A stretch of 64,000 nt of DNA from Russula earlei (taxonomy: Eukaryota > Basidiomycota > Agaricomycetes > Russulales > Russulaceae): positions 59,049 through 123,048 of the forward strand of contig JAGFNK010000117.1 in NCBI GenBank assembly GCA_025769875.1. The letters are read 5' to 3'. The notes under the pieces are model-generated. The model was not told the DNA's origin and made no database searches. It saw only the letters and a program-made list of their open reading frames with translations. Below, in pieces: positions 54,817-64,000 of this stretch (position 1 is the stretch's first letter; each line of letters starts with the position of its first letter). Made by a program: the position numbers and the translations under genes.

Positions 54817-56977
54817 CTAACCCATATAGGGGTGAATGTTAGAAACACAGCGATGGGTATGATAGTGGAGTTGGTCTTGGGGGACTTGACATATTTTGTG
54901 TGGTTTGCAGCGACGATGTGGGGTCCTACAACAATCCACTTTATGCCTGTCGCAATTGCAGAGGATGCAGGTGGTAATCTTGGGACAGTCGACAGTGTCA
55001 TGCCCACCATCAAGGCACCAAGAGCATTTGTCAGCAGTACGTGGGGTGAACTGATACCACGGGTCTGAAATGGCTTCTTTGGTGTCATTGTGTTCTTGTT
55101 CAGTTAGTTGTGGCATCGATTGAAAGAGGACTTTAGGTTTGAGTCAAGTTTTGCTGTTAGCTTTTGCCAGCTTTACTTCACTGTCTCAAATCTCCCATAG
55201 CATGTTGTGGTAGTGTCCTCTGGCCGTGATGAGATGATTGGCCATTTGTTGTGCTTTTTTGATGGCGAATCGATAGCAGAGAACTTCGGCCTCTAGAGAT
55301 AAGTCCTGTTCGAATGTCAGGGCTTTGTCTATAGCTTTTGTATGGCTGAGTCCTTCTTGGAACAGGAAGGTGTCCTTTGTCATGAGAAGGGGGCAAGGAT
55401 AAGGATCAGCGCGAGCTTGGATTGATATCTGATGAGTGGGGCAGCCAGGGCCATATGTTGCAATGACCAATGGGAATCCATTGGTTAAGTCGGGGAGGAC
55501 AAATTGTGGGGGAATGGTGTTGTCTTCATTTCCTGGGTCAGGAATTAAGATGTCCAGTCCTAGATGTCCTTCCATCCATCCATCTCCAAGTTCTCGTAGT
55601 TCAGCTGAAGTGTCTGTTCTGGGGGGTATGGGTGCCATGTAGGCAGGAGGAGGGTCATTGTTGTTGGGCATTGCTATTGGGGTGAAGTTTTCATTGAGGA
55701 GGACAAGGTTTGTTGGTTGTTGGGGAATGGGTGTGTCAAGCTGAGGAGGAATGGGTATAGGGTCAGGGGAGGGAGAGCGAACGTGGTAGGATGGACTGTG
55801 AGCTATTGGGGAGTCAGTTTCTCTAGTGGGGGAGTGGTCGCCAAAGGCTCATAGTATGGTAGGCAGTGTTTCTTCATGCCAAAGGTCTTGGGCTTGTGCT
55901 ATCATTGCTGCGTGTCATGCAGCATGTCGCTGTCAAGACACGTACTGCTGATCACTAAGGACTCAGGAGCAGGTGGGCAAGGGTCGGAACAGATGATACG
56001 CGGCGAAGGCGGCGTTGAACAAGAGGACGAGCCAAACGACGAGGAGGTACCAGATGGGGACTGGTAAGTGTTGCAAGAGGCAGAGGCGAAGGCTGGAGGC
56101 CAGTGCAGCGAAGGGACTTTAGACAAGGCGGTCGTTGAAGAGTACCTTGGAGGCGAGGGAAGTCTTTAAACTGAGCGGTCACAGGGGAGTACCCAGGAAT
56201 ATGAGAGTATCACAAATGGACAGTCTGACGACTGCCATGCTTCATTGGGGCTTATATACAGTGTACAGGGTCGATTACAAAGCACTGGGACTATTCTAGA
56301 CTCTTTGGTACCATCCAATAGGACTACAGAGGCATAAACTTGCTTGTGTCAACTTTCAGGCTTACTGAGCGCATTACTGATCATTGTGGAGCGATGACAT
56401 CATTATGATGTCACTGTGGAGCGCTTAGTGAGCCTATGAGGTCATTGTGGAGTCGCTCAGTCAGCCATGATGTCATTGGAGCCTTGATGACATCAGATGA
56501 TTTATGCAACAGTTTCTAAGAGTTTGTGCCGCTGTTTCGGGTCCATGGTGGCTGAGTGGCCATGTGGCTGCCACGCGATGATTACCCGATTAGGAAACTG
56601 GTGCCTGGTCGTGTTATAGTGCCTTTGCAATAGCAATATCTTGTACTGCAGGAGGGATAGCCCAGAAAATGGAAGGGAGTCGGCAATGCAAAGTGAGAGA
56701 GGTTTTTCTTGAGTAAAATAGGACAATCTTCGGCCAGGACTTGGCCTTGGTTTGTAACATTCATCCCCTCTTTATAGACTTGTTGCTCCTGCAACAGTAG
56801 GGATTTGTTTCTTTGGAAGGTGGAGTAGTTTGCATATGAAAAGTCGAAGTCTGTTCGTTCGTGGGGAGTTCTCCCTTGTTCTATGATTTGCTTTGGGGAT
56901 GGCTGTGGTTGATTGGGTGCATGTGGTCGCAGGAGTTCTCTGAAAAGTTCGTTGGTAACAAGGATAAAGGTGGTCAT
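54817..56977 (-). pseudogene. Element D ORF3 with zinc knuckle, split by a B LTR
   Basis: Starts MTTFILVTNELFRELL at 56977 (30 nt after the end of the pol frame) and runs to the B LTR at 56759. It resumes at 55930 with AQAQDLWHEETLP, a proline-rich stretch, then PLVIATYGPGCPTHQIS (about 55470), LSHTKAIDKALTFEQDLSLEAEVLCYRF, in two parts, and after one stop a second part with knuckle CSWCLDGGHDTVDC and a further Cys/His-rich tail. The block PLVIATYG to LCYRF aligns with element C ORF3. Function unknown. Confidence 0.7.
55931..56759 (-). mobile_element. Solo LTR of family B without matching flanks
   Basis: An 829-bp unit from TGTCAAGACACGTACTGC to GGTTTGTAACA. Flanks GTCGC and TTCAT do not match. 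It is almost the same as the copy at 33621. Confidence 0.9.
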
Positions 56978-57006
56978 CGACAGAGGTCATGATGAGAGTT
57001 GTTGGT

Positions 57007-57650
57007 TTAGGGGTTACTCCTGGTGGGAATTGTTCTAAGCGCCTTCGGATATTTCCGATGGAAGTCTTTAACAAGTGATTGCGCTCTTGATAGGTTAGAT
57101 GCTGGCTCCCAAGTATTTTCTGCAACCGTATACCCTTTCCATTTAACTAGGTATTGGATTCCTTTGTGGTTTGGGGAGAGCCGAGAGTTTAGGATCTGTT
57201 CTACTTCATATTGTTCTTCACCTTCGACTAATATTGGTGGCGGGTTTGAAAAGTTAGGACCATGGGCAATGGTTTCTTTGTAAGGTTTAATCAGGGAGTG
57301 GTGAAAAACCGGGTGTATCTTCCAAGACTTTGGTAGCTCGAGGTGAACGTTTACTGGATAGGCAGTGGTGACTTTGAATGGCCCATAGTGTCGAGGGGCT
57401 AGTTTTGCTTTCGGGTGAGTGGTTCGTAGATGTATGGCTTCCAGCCATACTTGATCCTCTTCTTTAAAACGAAATGTGGAGGATTGAGGTCCTGATTGCT
57501 TCATGATTTCTGTTGCTCGGTTCAGGGAGGCAGCTACTTCTTCTCTGAGTTGGTTTAGTCTTGATAGTCTTTCTTGGATTGAAGGGAACTTTGATGTAAA
57601 GGCAAGGGGCGGAGCAAATGTTGGGTTAAAGCCATACCAGACTTCAAACG
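57007..57650 (-). pseudogene. Element D integrase C-terminus and chromodomain
   Basis: Open frame with YGFNPTFAPPLAF, VWLEAIHLRTTHPKAKLAP, GPFKVTTAYP, HPVFHHSLIKPY and the chromodomain core GIQYLVKWKGYTVAENTWE. It continues the integrase on the far side of the A LTR (57651-58611) and is complete to its stop at 57007. Confidence 0.9.
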
Positions 57651-58611
57651 TGTCACGAACCATTCCCCGGGGAGGGCCCTTGAAGGACCCTCCCTTATAG
57701 GAGGAAACCCAGCCTCTATGATGCCACCCTGTTCACACGAGCAAAAGGGGTGAGTAGAGGTGTCCACAATATCGCGCGTGCATTGTTGCGCGAGCGATTC
57801 TCGGCACAATCGACATACAGCAAGCCCCACTTAAAGGCAACCCTTCTAGCAACTAAGGACAGTATTAGAGCCTTCCTAAGGACCATTTGGAACGACCCTA
57901 GGAACTCTACAATAGGTACTAACCTAGTATCAAAAGCCCTACAACGCGTTATTAGACCAACTCTAATAACTATAGAACGAACTATAAGGCAACACTAAGG
58001 ACCTTAATAGAAGTATTAGGGTCGACTCTAAGGACCCTAATAGAACTATATAAGGGCCTTATAAGATAACACTATTCCATAACCAAACTACAAGTCCTCA
58101 AATGACCGGCCCTAAACTAACTAACAGGAAATGAATCAGGTGCTTGCACGTGTACTAAAGCAGTGAACACGTGGACAATGGAAGCTCTTACTCATCAAGA
58201 GAAGCTTCTTACTCAGCAGCTTACTGAGCATGACTGAGCATGCTCAGTAAGCGTCCTCCGACTTCTTACTCATCACTCTATTGTGCTTGATAACAAGGTT
58301 ATGACTTGTTCCCTATTTAGCAACTCTCTTGTAGTATATAAGCGCTCAATAAAGTAGCGGACAGTCCTCAGACTGTCCATTTGTTTACGGCACTCTCCAT
58401 CCCTGGGATACTCCTTTAAGGATCATCCCCTTGTGACCACTCTGGCCTCTTCCCTGCGTAATTGCTCTACTCTCCCAGTAACAATACCCCTCTGGTATTT
58501 GTTACTACTCTGGACCCTACTTCTTGCCCACGCCGTCTTGGACGTCTACCGACTCGTCTTCGAGCTTATCCCTCGCTCTTGAACTGGATAGTTCAACAGT
58601 GAGTCTTGACA
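57651..58611 (+). mobile_element. Solo LTR of family A (sense)
   Basis: A 961-bp unit from TGTCACGAACC to GAGTCTTGACA with a perfect AAACG duplication (57646-57650 and 58612-58616). In sense direction it has TATATAAGCGC, then AATAAAG, and keeps GCGCGCG runs, so it is young. Confidence 0.95.
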
Positions 58612-59355
58612 AAACGGGGGTTTGTTCGTAGCACTGTGTTGTCTGGCATTATGTGCGAACTCCATAAAGGGAACTAGTTCTGCCCAATTGTCTGCTTGAT
58701 GGTTGCAAAATATTCGTAGGTATTGTTCTAGTTCTTGGTTAACTCGTTCTGTTTCTCCATCTGTCTGTGGGTGATATGCTGTGCTTAATGATACTTTGAC
58801 ATTTAACTTCTTCCATAGTTCTTGAGTGACTTTTGCTGCGAACTGAGGGCCTCTGTCCGATATTATTTGTGTTGGGAGCCCTATTCTTCTCCAGACATTG
58901 TTCATGATTAGTGTTGCTGTTTTGTCTGCTGTGATTGTCTTGTGACAAGGGGTAATGATTATTGCTTTACTGAATTGATCTACCACGACTAGGAGGCTGT
59001 CGAAGCCTTGTGAAATCGGTAGGTCCGTGATAAAGTCCATAGTGATGCTTTTCCATACTTCTCCAGCTGGTGTAATCGGTACAAGGGGTGTTTCTGTCTT
59101 TGGACGGTTCTTTGTACTTTGGCAAATTGCGCAACCATCTACATAACTTTTGACATAGGTTAGCATTCCTGGCCACCAATAGTTTCGGCTGATTAATTCA
59201 TAAGTTTTCCATTGGCCAGGATGCCCAGTGGCAAGGGAGTCGTGGTGTAGTTTTAGAATTTTCTTTCTTAGGGTGTCGTTGTTTGGGATATAGACTTTTC
59301 CTTTGAATAGTATTAGTCCATCTTCAAGGTTCCAGTCCTGTAAGCCTTTGGATAG
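58612..59355 (-). pseudogene. Element D integrase core
   Basis: Zinc-binding part GHPGQWKTYELI and CAICQSTKNR, catalytic core MDFITDLP, IISDRGPQF and DGETERVNQ with D, D, E all present. The frame is open from 59352 to the A LTR. A TGA at about 59353-59355 replaces an expected Trp codon between RNase H and integrase. Confidence 0.88.
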
Positions 59356-60084
59356 TCACCTTGGTCCATTCTTTATAATGATTGCTAACGCGTTAGATAC
59401 TTCTGGGTCATAGTCTTTGCTAGATCGTAGTTGTTGTCGAAGTTCCTGGTCGCCGATTGGTTCTGTAGCAGAGGTGCGTGTTGCTCTAATTTTAAAAAAT
59501 TTGTCATCTAGGAGCACCTTTCCATCATTTTCGTTTTGTATCCCCTCTTTAAAGTCGGGCCGCCTGGACAGACTGTCTGCTTTGTTCATAGTGCCTGGGT
59601 GGTGGGTGATGGTGAAGTCGAAATTGCTGAGGAGGAGTGCCCATCGGGCTTGTCGTCTTGTGAGTTTCTGTTTTGTCATGAAGTATGTTAAGTTATTGTG
59701 GTCTGTCCATAGATCAATGGGGTGTGTAGCGCCTTCAAGGTAGTGTCGGAAGTGCCAGAGGGACAAAACGATAGCAAGGAGTTCTTTATCATAGATCATG
59801 TAATTTCGTTGTGCGGGGTCCAAGGATTTTGAGAAATAGGCTACTGGGTGATATCTGTTAAATTCATCGGGTTGTTCCAAGATTGCACCGACTGCAAAGT
59901 CACTTGCATCGCAGATGAGTCGAAAGGGGTTCGTGTGGTTAGGTAACATGAGGATGGGGGCCGTTGTGAATGCTTGGATTAGTTTCTGAAATGCTTGTTC
60001 TTCATCGTCTTCCCACTTGAAGGGGTTTTCTTTCTTTGTTAAGTTAAACAAGGGCCGTGCTATTCGAGAGTATTGGTGGATAAA
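59356..60084 (-). pseudogene. Element D RNase H
   Basis: LICDASDFAVGAILEQ, YMIYDKELLAIVL and LWTDHNNLTYF carry the acidic catalytic residues, followed by HPGTMNKADSLSRRPDF. A TGA stop at 60082-60084 separates it from RT where Arg is expected (CGA to TGA). Confidence 0.9.
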
Positions 60085-61749
60085 TCATTGATAGAAGTTG
60101 CAGAATCCTAGAAATGCTTGTACTTCCGTAACATTGGTCAGAGTAGGCCACTTTGTAATGCCTATTAACTTGTCTTGGTCCATGGATATTCGTCCTTGGG
60201 AGATATTGATGCCTAGGTAACTAATAGAGGTTTGTCGGAAAGCACATTTCTCTGGTTTCAAGTATAAGTCATGGTCTTGGAGTGTTTTTAGGACCTTATG
60301 TGTCCAGTCGTCTAGTTCGTTCAAGGTTTGCGCCATGATTAGTATATGATCTAGATAAACAACCACTCGTTCAGTGGCAATGTATTTCGCTAGGATGGTG
60401 TTCATAAAGTGTTGGAAAGTGGCTGGGGCGTTGCAGAGACCAAATGTCATTATCAATGGTTCAAAGAGTCCTAATGGTGTCTTGAATGCTGCAAGGTGTT
60501 CATCGCCCTCTCTGAGGCGAATATTGTTGTATCCCCATCGTACATCAAACTTGGTAAAGTATTGGGCTCCTTGGAGTTTGTCAATTAATTCAGGAATCAA
60601 GGGTAGTGGATATGCGTCTTTGACAGTTGCTGTATTCAGGGCTCTGTAGTCTTGCACGGGTCGTAGATTTCCTCCTTTCTTTTCTACAAAGAAGAATGGG
60701 CTGGCAATAGCTGCTTTTGATGGTCGGATTGTGCCTCTTTTCAAATGTTCGTCTAAGTATTCTTTTAGGGCTTGTAGTTCCTTAGGAGTAAGTCGATAAA
60801 TGCCAGAATCGTGTCGGGCGATCCCTGGTTTTAGATTGATTGCATGGTCCCATGGTTGGTGAGCAGGAAGGCGTTGAGAAGCTTGTTCATCGAAAACCTT
60901 TCGCCATTTCAAGAATTGGGCAGGGATAAGTTCGTCTAATGTCTTAGGGGGTGTTTCTGCATTGGCTAGCTTGGTAGCTGTGGTTGATTTGGCTCTTATG
61001 CTGATTGTTATTGGGCTAAACACATCGTGGATTTGTTCGTCAACACATGGGTTCAATGGTCCTTCAGTATCTGGGAAGATTAGTGCAGCAATGTCTGTAA
61101 ACTCGGGTTCTTCTTCTTCAGGGAAAGTAAGCGCTTGTATTTGGTAATTCCGTGTTCCAGATGCAGATGCAATGGTTATGCTTGGGTGTGTGGTAAGGCA
61201 AGTTCGGGGGCAGTTCCTCAGTGTGATTGTATCATTTGCCCAATCAATATCTGGGTTGTGGTGTCGTAGCCAATCTGTTCCTAAGATAATGTCGTGATCT
61301 CCAATGTTAGTGACAAGGAATTCTGCTTGTTCGTCATGAGTGGCGCCTGTGTGCGCTTGAATGTGAAGTCTTTGGATGGTGCTAAAGCGTATTAGTCCAT
61401 TGGCATTTTGTGTTCCGTCTACATTTTGTGCTGGCAAGGGTTTGATCATAGTTCGAAGGTGCAGGTGGTGTCTTTGTGCAAATCGTTCATGGATTATCAT
61501 TCCTTCTGCTCCACTGTCGAGCAGGGCTCTTGCACCGATTTCTTTGCCGCTTGTCTTCCCTACTAAGGTAACTTTCAAGGCAATGGAAGGGGAGCGAATA
61601 TTCTTGGTAAAAACTTTGGGGTAATTGATTTCTCTTTGTATCGTACTGATTTGGACCGCGTCCCTCCTCGGTGCAGAAGGGGGTCCAATTAAAAATCCAT
61701 AGGAGCAGATCGTGGGCGGAGGATCGAGTCTGCAAGTGTTTCTCTCCAA
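60085..61749 (-). pseudogene. Element D protease and reverse transcriptase
   Basis: A 554-codon open frame. Protease: ALLDSGAEGMI and IGDHDIILGTDWL. RT: WDHAINLKPG, SPFFFVEKKGGNLRPVQDYR, FTKFDVRWGYNNIRL, FGLCNAPATFQHFMN, catalytic box VVVYLDHILI (YLDH at 60346-60357, the second Asp replaced by His), then YLGINISQGRISM. Otherwise complete. The missing Asp should abolish polymerase activity even though the frame is open. Confidence 0.92.
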
Positions 61750-62900
61750 GTCATTAGTGAAGCAACAGGAATGGGTTCTTCTTGCGCAGGTTCGATGTTT
61801 TCATCTTGGATGGTTGTGGCTCTGACTGTTTGGGGGCGAGATCCTTGTCGTTGGCGTCCTTGAGCTGCTTTCTTTGCTCTACATTGATTTGCCATATGAT
61901 TCTTCTTTCCACAATAATAACAGAGATTGTTCTTGCGTCGAAATTCTTTCTCTGCATCTGTGAGGGGTTTCCTTTCACTTTTGGATTCCCAGGGTCGTTC
62001 ATTGGGCTCTCCTTGGTACAACTTAATTTCCAATGGATTATCTGATCCTTGAGTGTTCAATCCTCGGGCACGCACAGAGTGTCCTCCTCGAAAAGCAGTG
62101 GAGTTATATAGGTGGAAAAGGTTGTCGAATTCTCTTGCTGCTTTGACAAGGGCTGCAAGCGTAGTTGGTGTTGGTGTGATTCCCAGTATTTTCTGATGTA
62201 AGGCCGGGTTGATGTTCTTCCTAAATGCGTACATCTTTGTTCTTTCATCAGTGGTAGCTCGTGATGCGTGGTGCGACCATTTCTGATACCATTCATTGAA
62301 CGGTAGTTTTCCTTGATAATAGGTGTGCATGGTATTAGCGGAGGCCAATTCTGCTTCTGCAGGGATAAAATGATCGGCAAAGGCTTTCTTGAAGTCGTCC
62401 CATGACCCATAGTCTGCTACGGTACGAGCCATAGCCTTGGTGGTTTGTTCTCTAGCCCATGCTCCAGTGGGTGTTCCTACTTTAAAGTGGGTTAGTGCAG
62501 CGGCAACTTTCTTGCTTTCATCTGTAAAGGAGTCGCCATTGATGTAATAATAATTGGCCAAAGCTGCCCAAAAGGCTTCTGTGTTATCAGCCTTTCCGTC
62601 AAAGGGTTCTGGTGCTGTTCCGACAAGGCGCGGATTGCTTGACATGGTGGGATTCTGAGTTGTTGTAGCTGTAACAATAGGTGGGGGCTGAACCTTGTAG
62701 TTGGATTCTAGTTGGAGTGAGCGTTCGAGGGACTGCTTGTGGTACGTTGCTAGTTGTATGAGGAGTAGGTTGTTGGGTATTACACCGAGTAGAAGGTCCT
62801 GGAGTGGTGCTTCGAGTGCTCTGAGCAGTTCCTAGGATAGCAGTAACTTCTTGAGGTGTTCTGGCTGAGAAATCGACTTCTCGATTGTTATAGTAAACCC
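61689..62900 (-). CDS. Element D Gag, capsid and zinc knuckle
   Basis: Open from about 62900 through MSSNPRLVGTAPEPFDG (Met at 62645) to the stop at 61689. Capsid: FWAALANYYYINGD, WDDFKKAFADHF, YQGKLPFNEWYQKWSHHA. Knuckle CYYCGKKNHMANQC (CX2CX4HX4C), then a basic and Gln-rich tail. It overlaps the protease-RT frame by 61 nt, a possible -1/+1 frameshift site between Gag and Pol. Confidence 0.85.
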
Positions 62901-62936
62901 AATGTTTTCTAGAATGGCTCCACTTGACTGGTCTAT

Positions 62937-64000
62937 CTAGGAAGAGGCCTGTGTAGTTATAGGGGTTGAAGTCTTGAACGTTTTCTGCTCCTGGGGCTGC
63001 CGCTTAAGTTGTTCGGTGGTAACTTCGTCGTTAATCGTCTTCGTATAACCAAGTGTCAGAAAGATTTCCGTGGTTGATAATAGGTGTGCCTGCAAATTTT
63101 CCTTGTAACAGTGATCTTGGGTGTCGTAACTGAGGTTTTCAAATAGGAGTGGGATTAGATTTTCTTCCTCGTCAGTGATGTCCCTCCTAGTGCTCATAGA
63201 TCTAGACGACTGTTATAGTCCAATGGCCGTTGTTCCAAGGATATGCAATGGTGTAGGCTGGCTTTAGTCGAATGGTATCGGGTCTTCCTTGATGTTTTTC
63301 TTAATTGGATTCGGGAGTATTCTTCAGTAATGCTGCTTTGTGTTAGAACTACTTGGGTTTTCCACAGATATCCTTCAAATTCTGCTGGAGAGATGGCAAA
63401 AGTCACTTATTTCCTTGGTGGGGTGCTTGTAAACTATAAAGTGTGTCAGTCGTTGATGCCAAGCTTGGGTACAATAATTCTTGAATTCAATTAATTCTCT
63501 CCTTGAACGTGTAGGTAGGTTTAATGCTAAGAAGGATTGTTCTGGTAGGTAGCAGTGTAAATCTGTATTCCTAAGATCAGTACTATCAGGAGATTCAACA
63601 CGGGGTGATGCAAAGGGTTGGGTAGGTATAACAGGGTAGGAATACGGTTGGTAAACAAGGGTATGGTAGGTGTCAGGAGGGGTAGGAGGTAATGGTCTTT
63701 CAACAAGGAATCCTCTTGCGTTGGGGATTGTTTCTCTCTCAGGGGGTCGTTGGGACGATGCGCGTCTTCTGTGTCGAGGGGCCAGATTTATCGAATGGGG
63801 AGGTGGTAATCGCCTGGCGTCCACAAGGTAATTCTGTCAGGAAGTAGGAGGTTGTGTCTGGTCGAAGTTGCACGTGCAATACTCTGTTTTGCAGTTACAC
63901 CTTGCTGTCCACGGATTTGACTCAGTATTTTCTGTGCTAGCAGACCAACGTTCTTGGCTAGTTGGGACAGTGGTCTGAATCGGTGTGAGGGGTCGAGGGA
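62937..64000 (-). pseudogene. Element D Gag N-terminal region (partial)
   Basis: Open frames at 63824-63375 (149 codons, Pro/Arg-rich start, then LHCYLPEQSFLALNLP and CTQAWHQRLTHF) and 63197-62937, separated by frame changes. The same sequence occurs decayed at 11503-12040. It resembles the leader domain before the capsid in Ty3 Gag. The 5' LTR lies off the window. Confidence 0.6.

Larger units (their letters stand above)
54307..64000 (-). mobile_element. Element D, Ty3 retrotransposon with chromodomain (5' end off window)
   Basis: The 3' LTR is at 54307-54798; the purine tract AACAAGGGGATAG on minus adjoins it. Order on minus: Gag N-terminus, capsid with CCHC, protease-RT, RNase H, integrase, chromodomain, ORF3. 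Two solo LTRs interrupt it (A in integrase, B in ORF3). Few stops remain, so it is comparatively young. It sits in an older LTR of its own family. Confidence 0.92.

Noticed and set aside
57850..58050. Telomere-like TTAGGG sequence
   Set aside because: The words are scattered in family A LTRs in both directions and not in tandem.

Overview
The window looks like a repeat-rich segment of a basidiomycete (probably agaricomycete) nuclear genome. The reasons are very short GT-AG introns of 46-61 bp, two host-type eukaryotic genes (an Erv1/ALR sulfhydryl oxidase and a ZIP zinc transporter), chromodomain-bearing Ty3 elements, Ty1/copia elements, PIF/Harbinger transposons, and strong loss of CpG in old repeat copies. 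The lineage is an inference; no rRNA or barcode is present. About 90% of the sequence is transposable elements, many inserted into one another.

Layout. 1-645: the 5' end (LTR, primer-binding site, start of Gag) of a copia element on the minus strand, inserted in a second copia element on the plus strand (646 to about 10.43 kb). That copia is also cut by a 588-bp GGTTTC-rich insertion (1425-2012) and by a complete Ty3 element, here called G1 (2693-9435, LTRs 321 bp, 5-bp target duplication CCCTA). 10.4-21.4 kb: remnants of Ty3 Gag plus a nest of solo LTRs of four families, here called A, B, C and D, most with perfect 5-bp duplications. 21.4-26.1 kb: a decayed Harbinger element (H1) that carries a foreign 1.4-kb insertion. 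26.1-35.9 kb: more solo LTRs and decayed fragments. 35.9-44.5 kb: a complete Ty3 element of family C on the minus strand (duplication CCATC), itself carrying a family-B solo LTR. 45.1-49.2 kb: the only host gene island, with ERV1 on minus, a six-exon ZIP transporter on plus, and a small predicted secreted protein on minus. 50.1-53.5 kb: an apparently intact Harbinger element (H2). 54.3-64.0 kb: a Ty3 element of family D on the minus strand that runs off the right edge and is cut by two solo LTRs.

How the parts work together. In each Ty3 element Gag, protease, reverse transcriptase, RNase H, integrase and chromodomain occur in the usual order, and all three carry an additional conserved coding region (ORF3) between the chromodomain and the 3' LTR. 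In C and D it ends in a CCHC zinc knuckle. I could not assign it to a known family, and it is the best candidate for something undescribed. Both Ty3 elements with a visible 5' LTR (G1 and C) carry a primer-binding site complementary to 11 nt inside their own LTR, just downstream of its TATA box, which points to Tf1-type self-priming. The copia element at the left edge instead has a site matching the anticodon arm of initiator tRNA-Met. H2 provides two spliceable open frames, a DDE nuclease and a Myb/SANT-like DNA-binding protein. The older H1 carries the same two genes in a different relative orientation, broken partly by CpG-type transitions.
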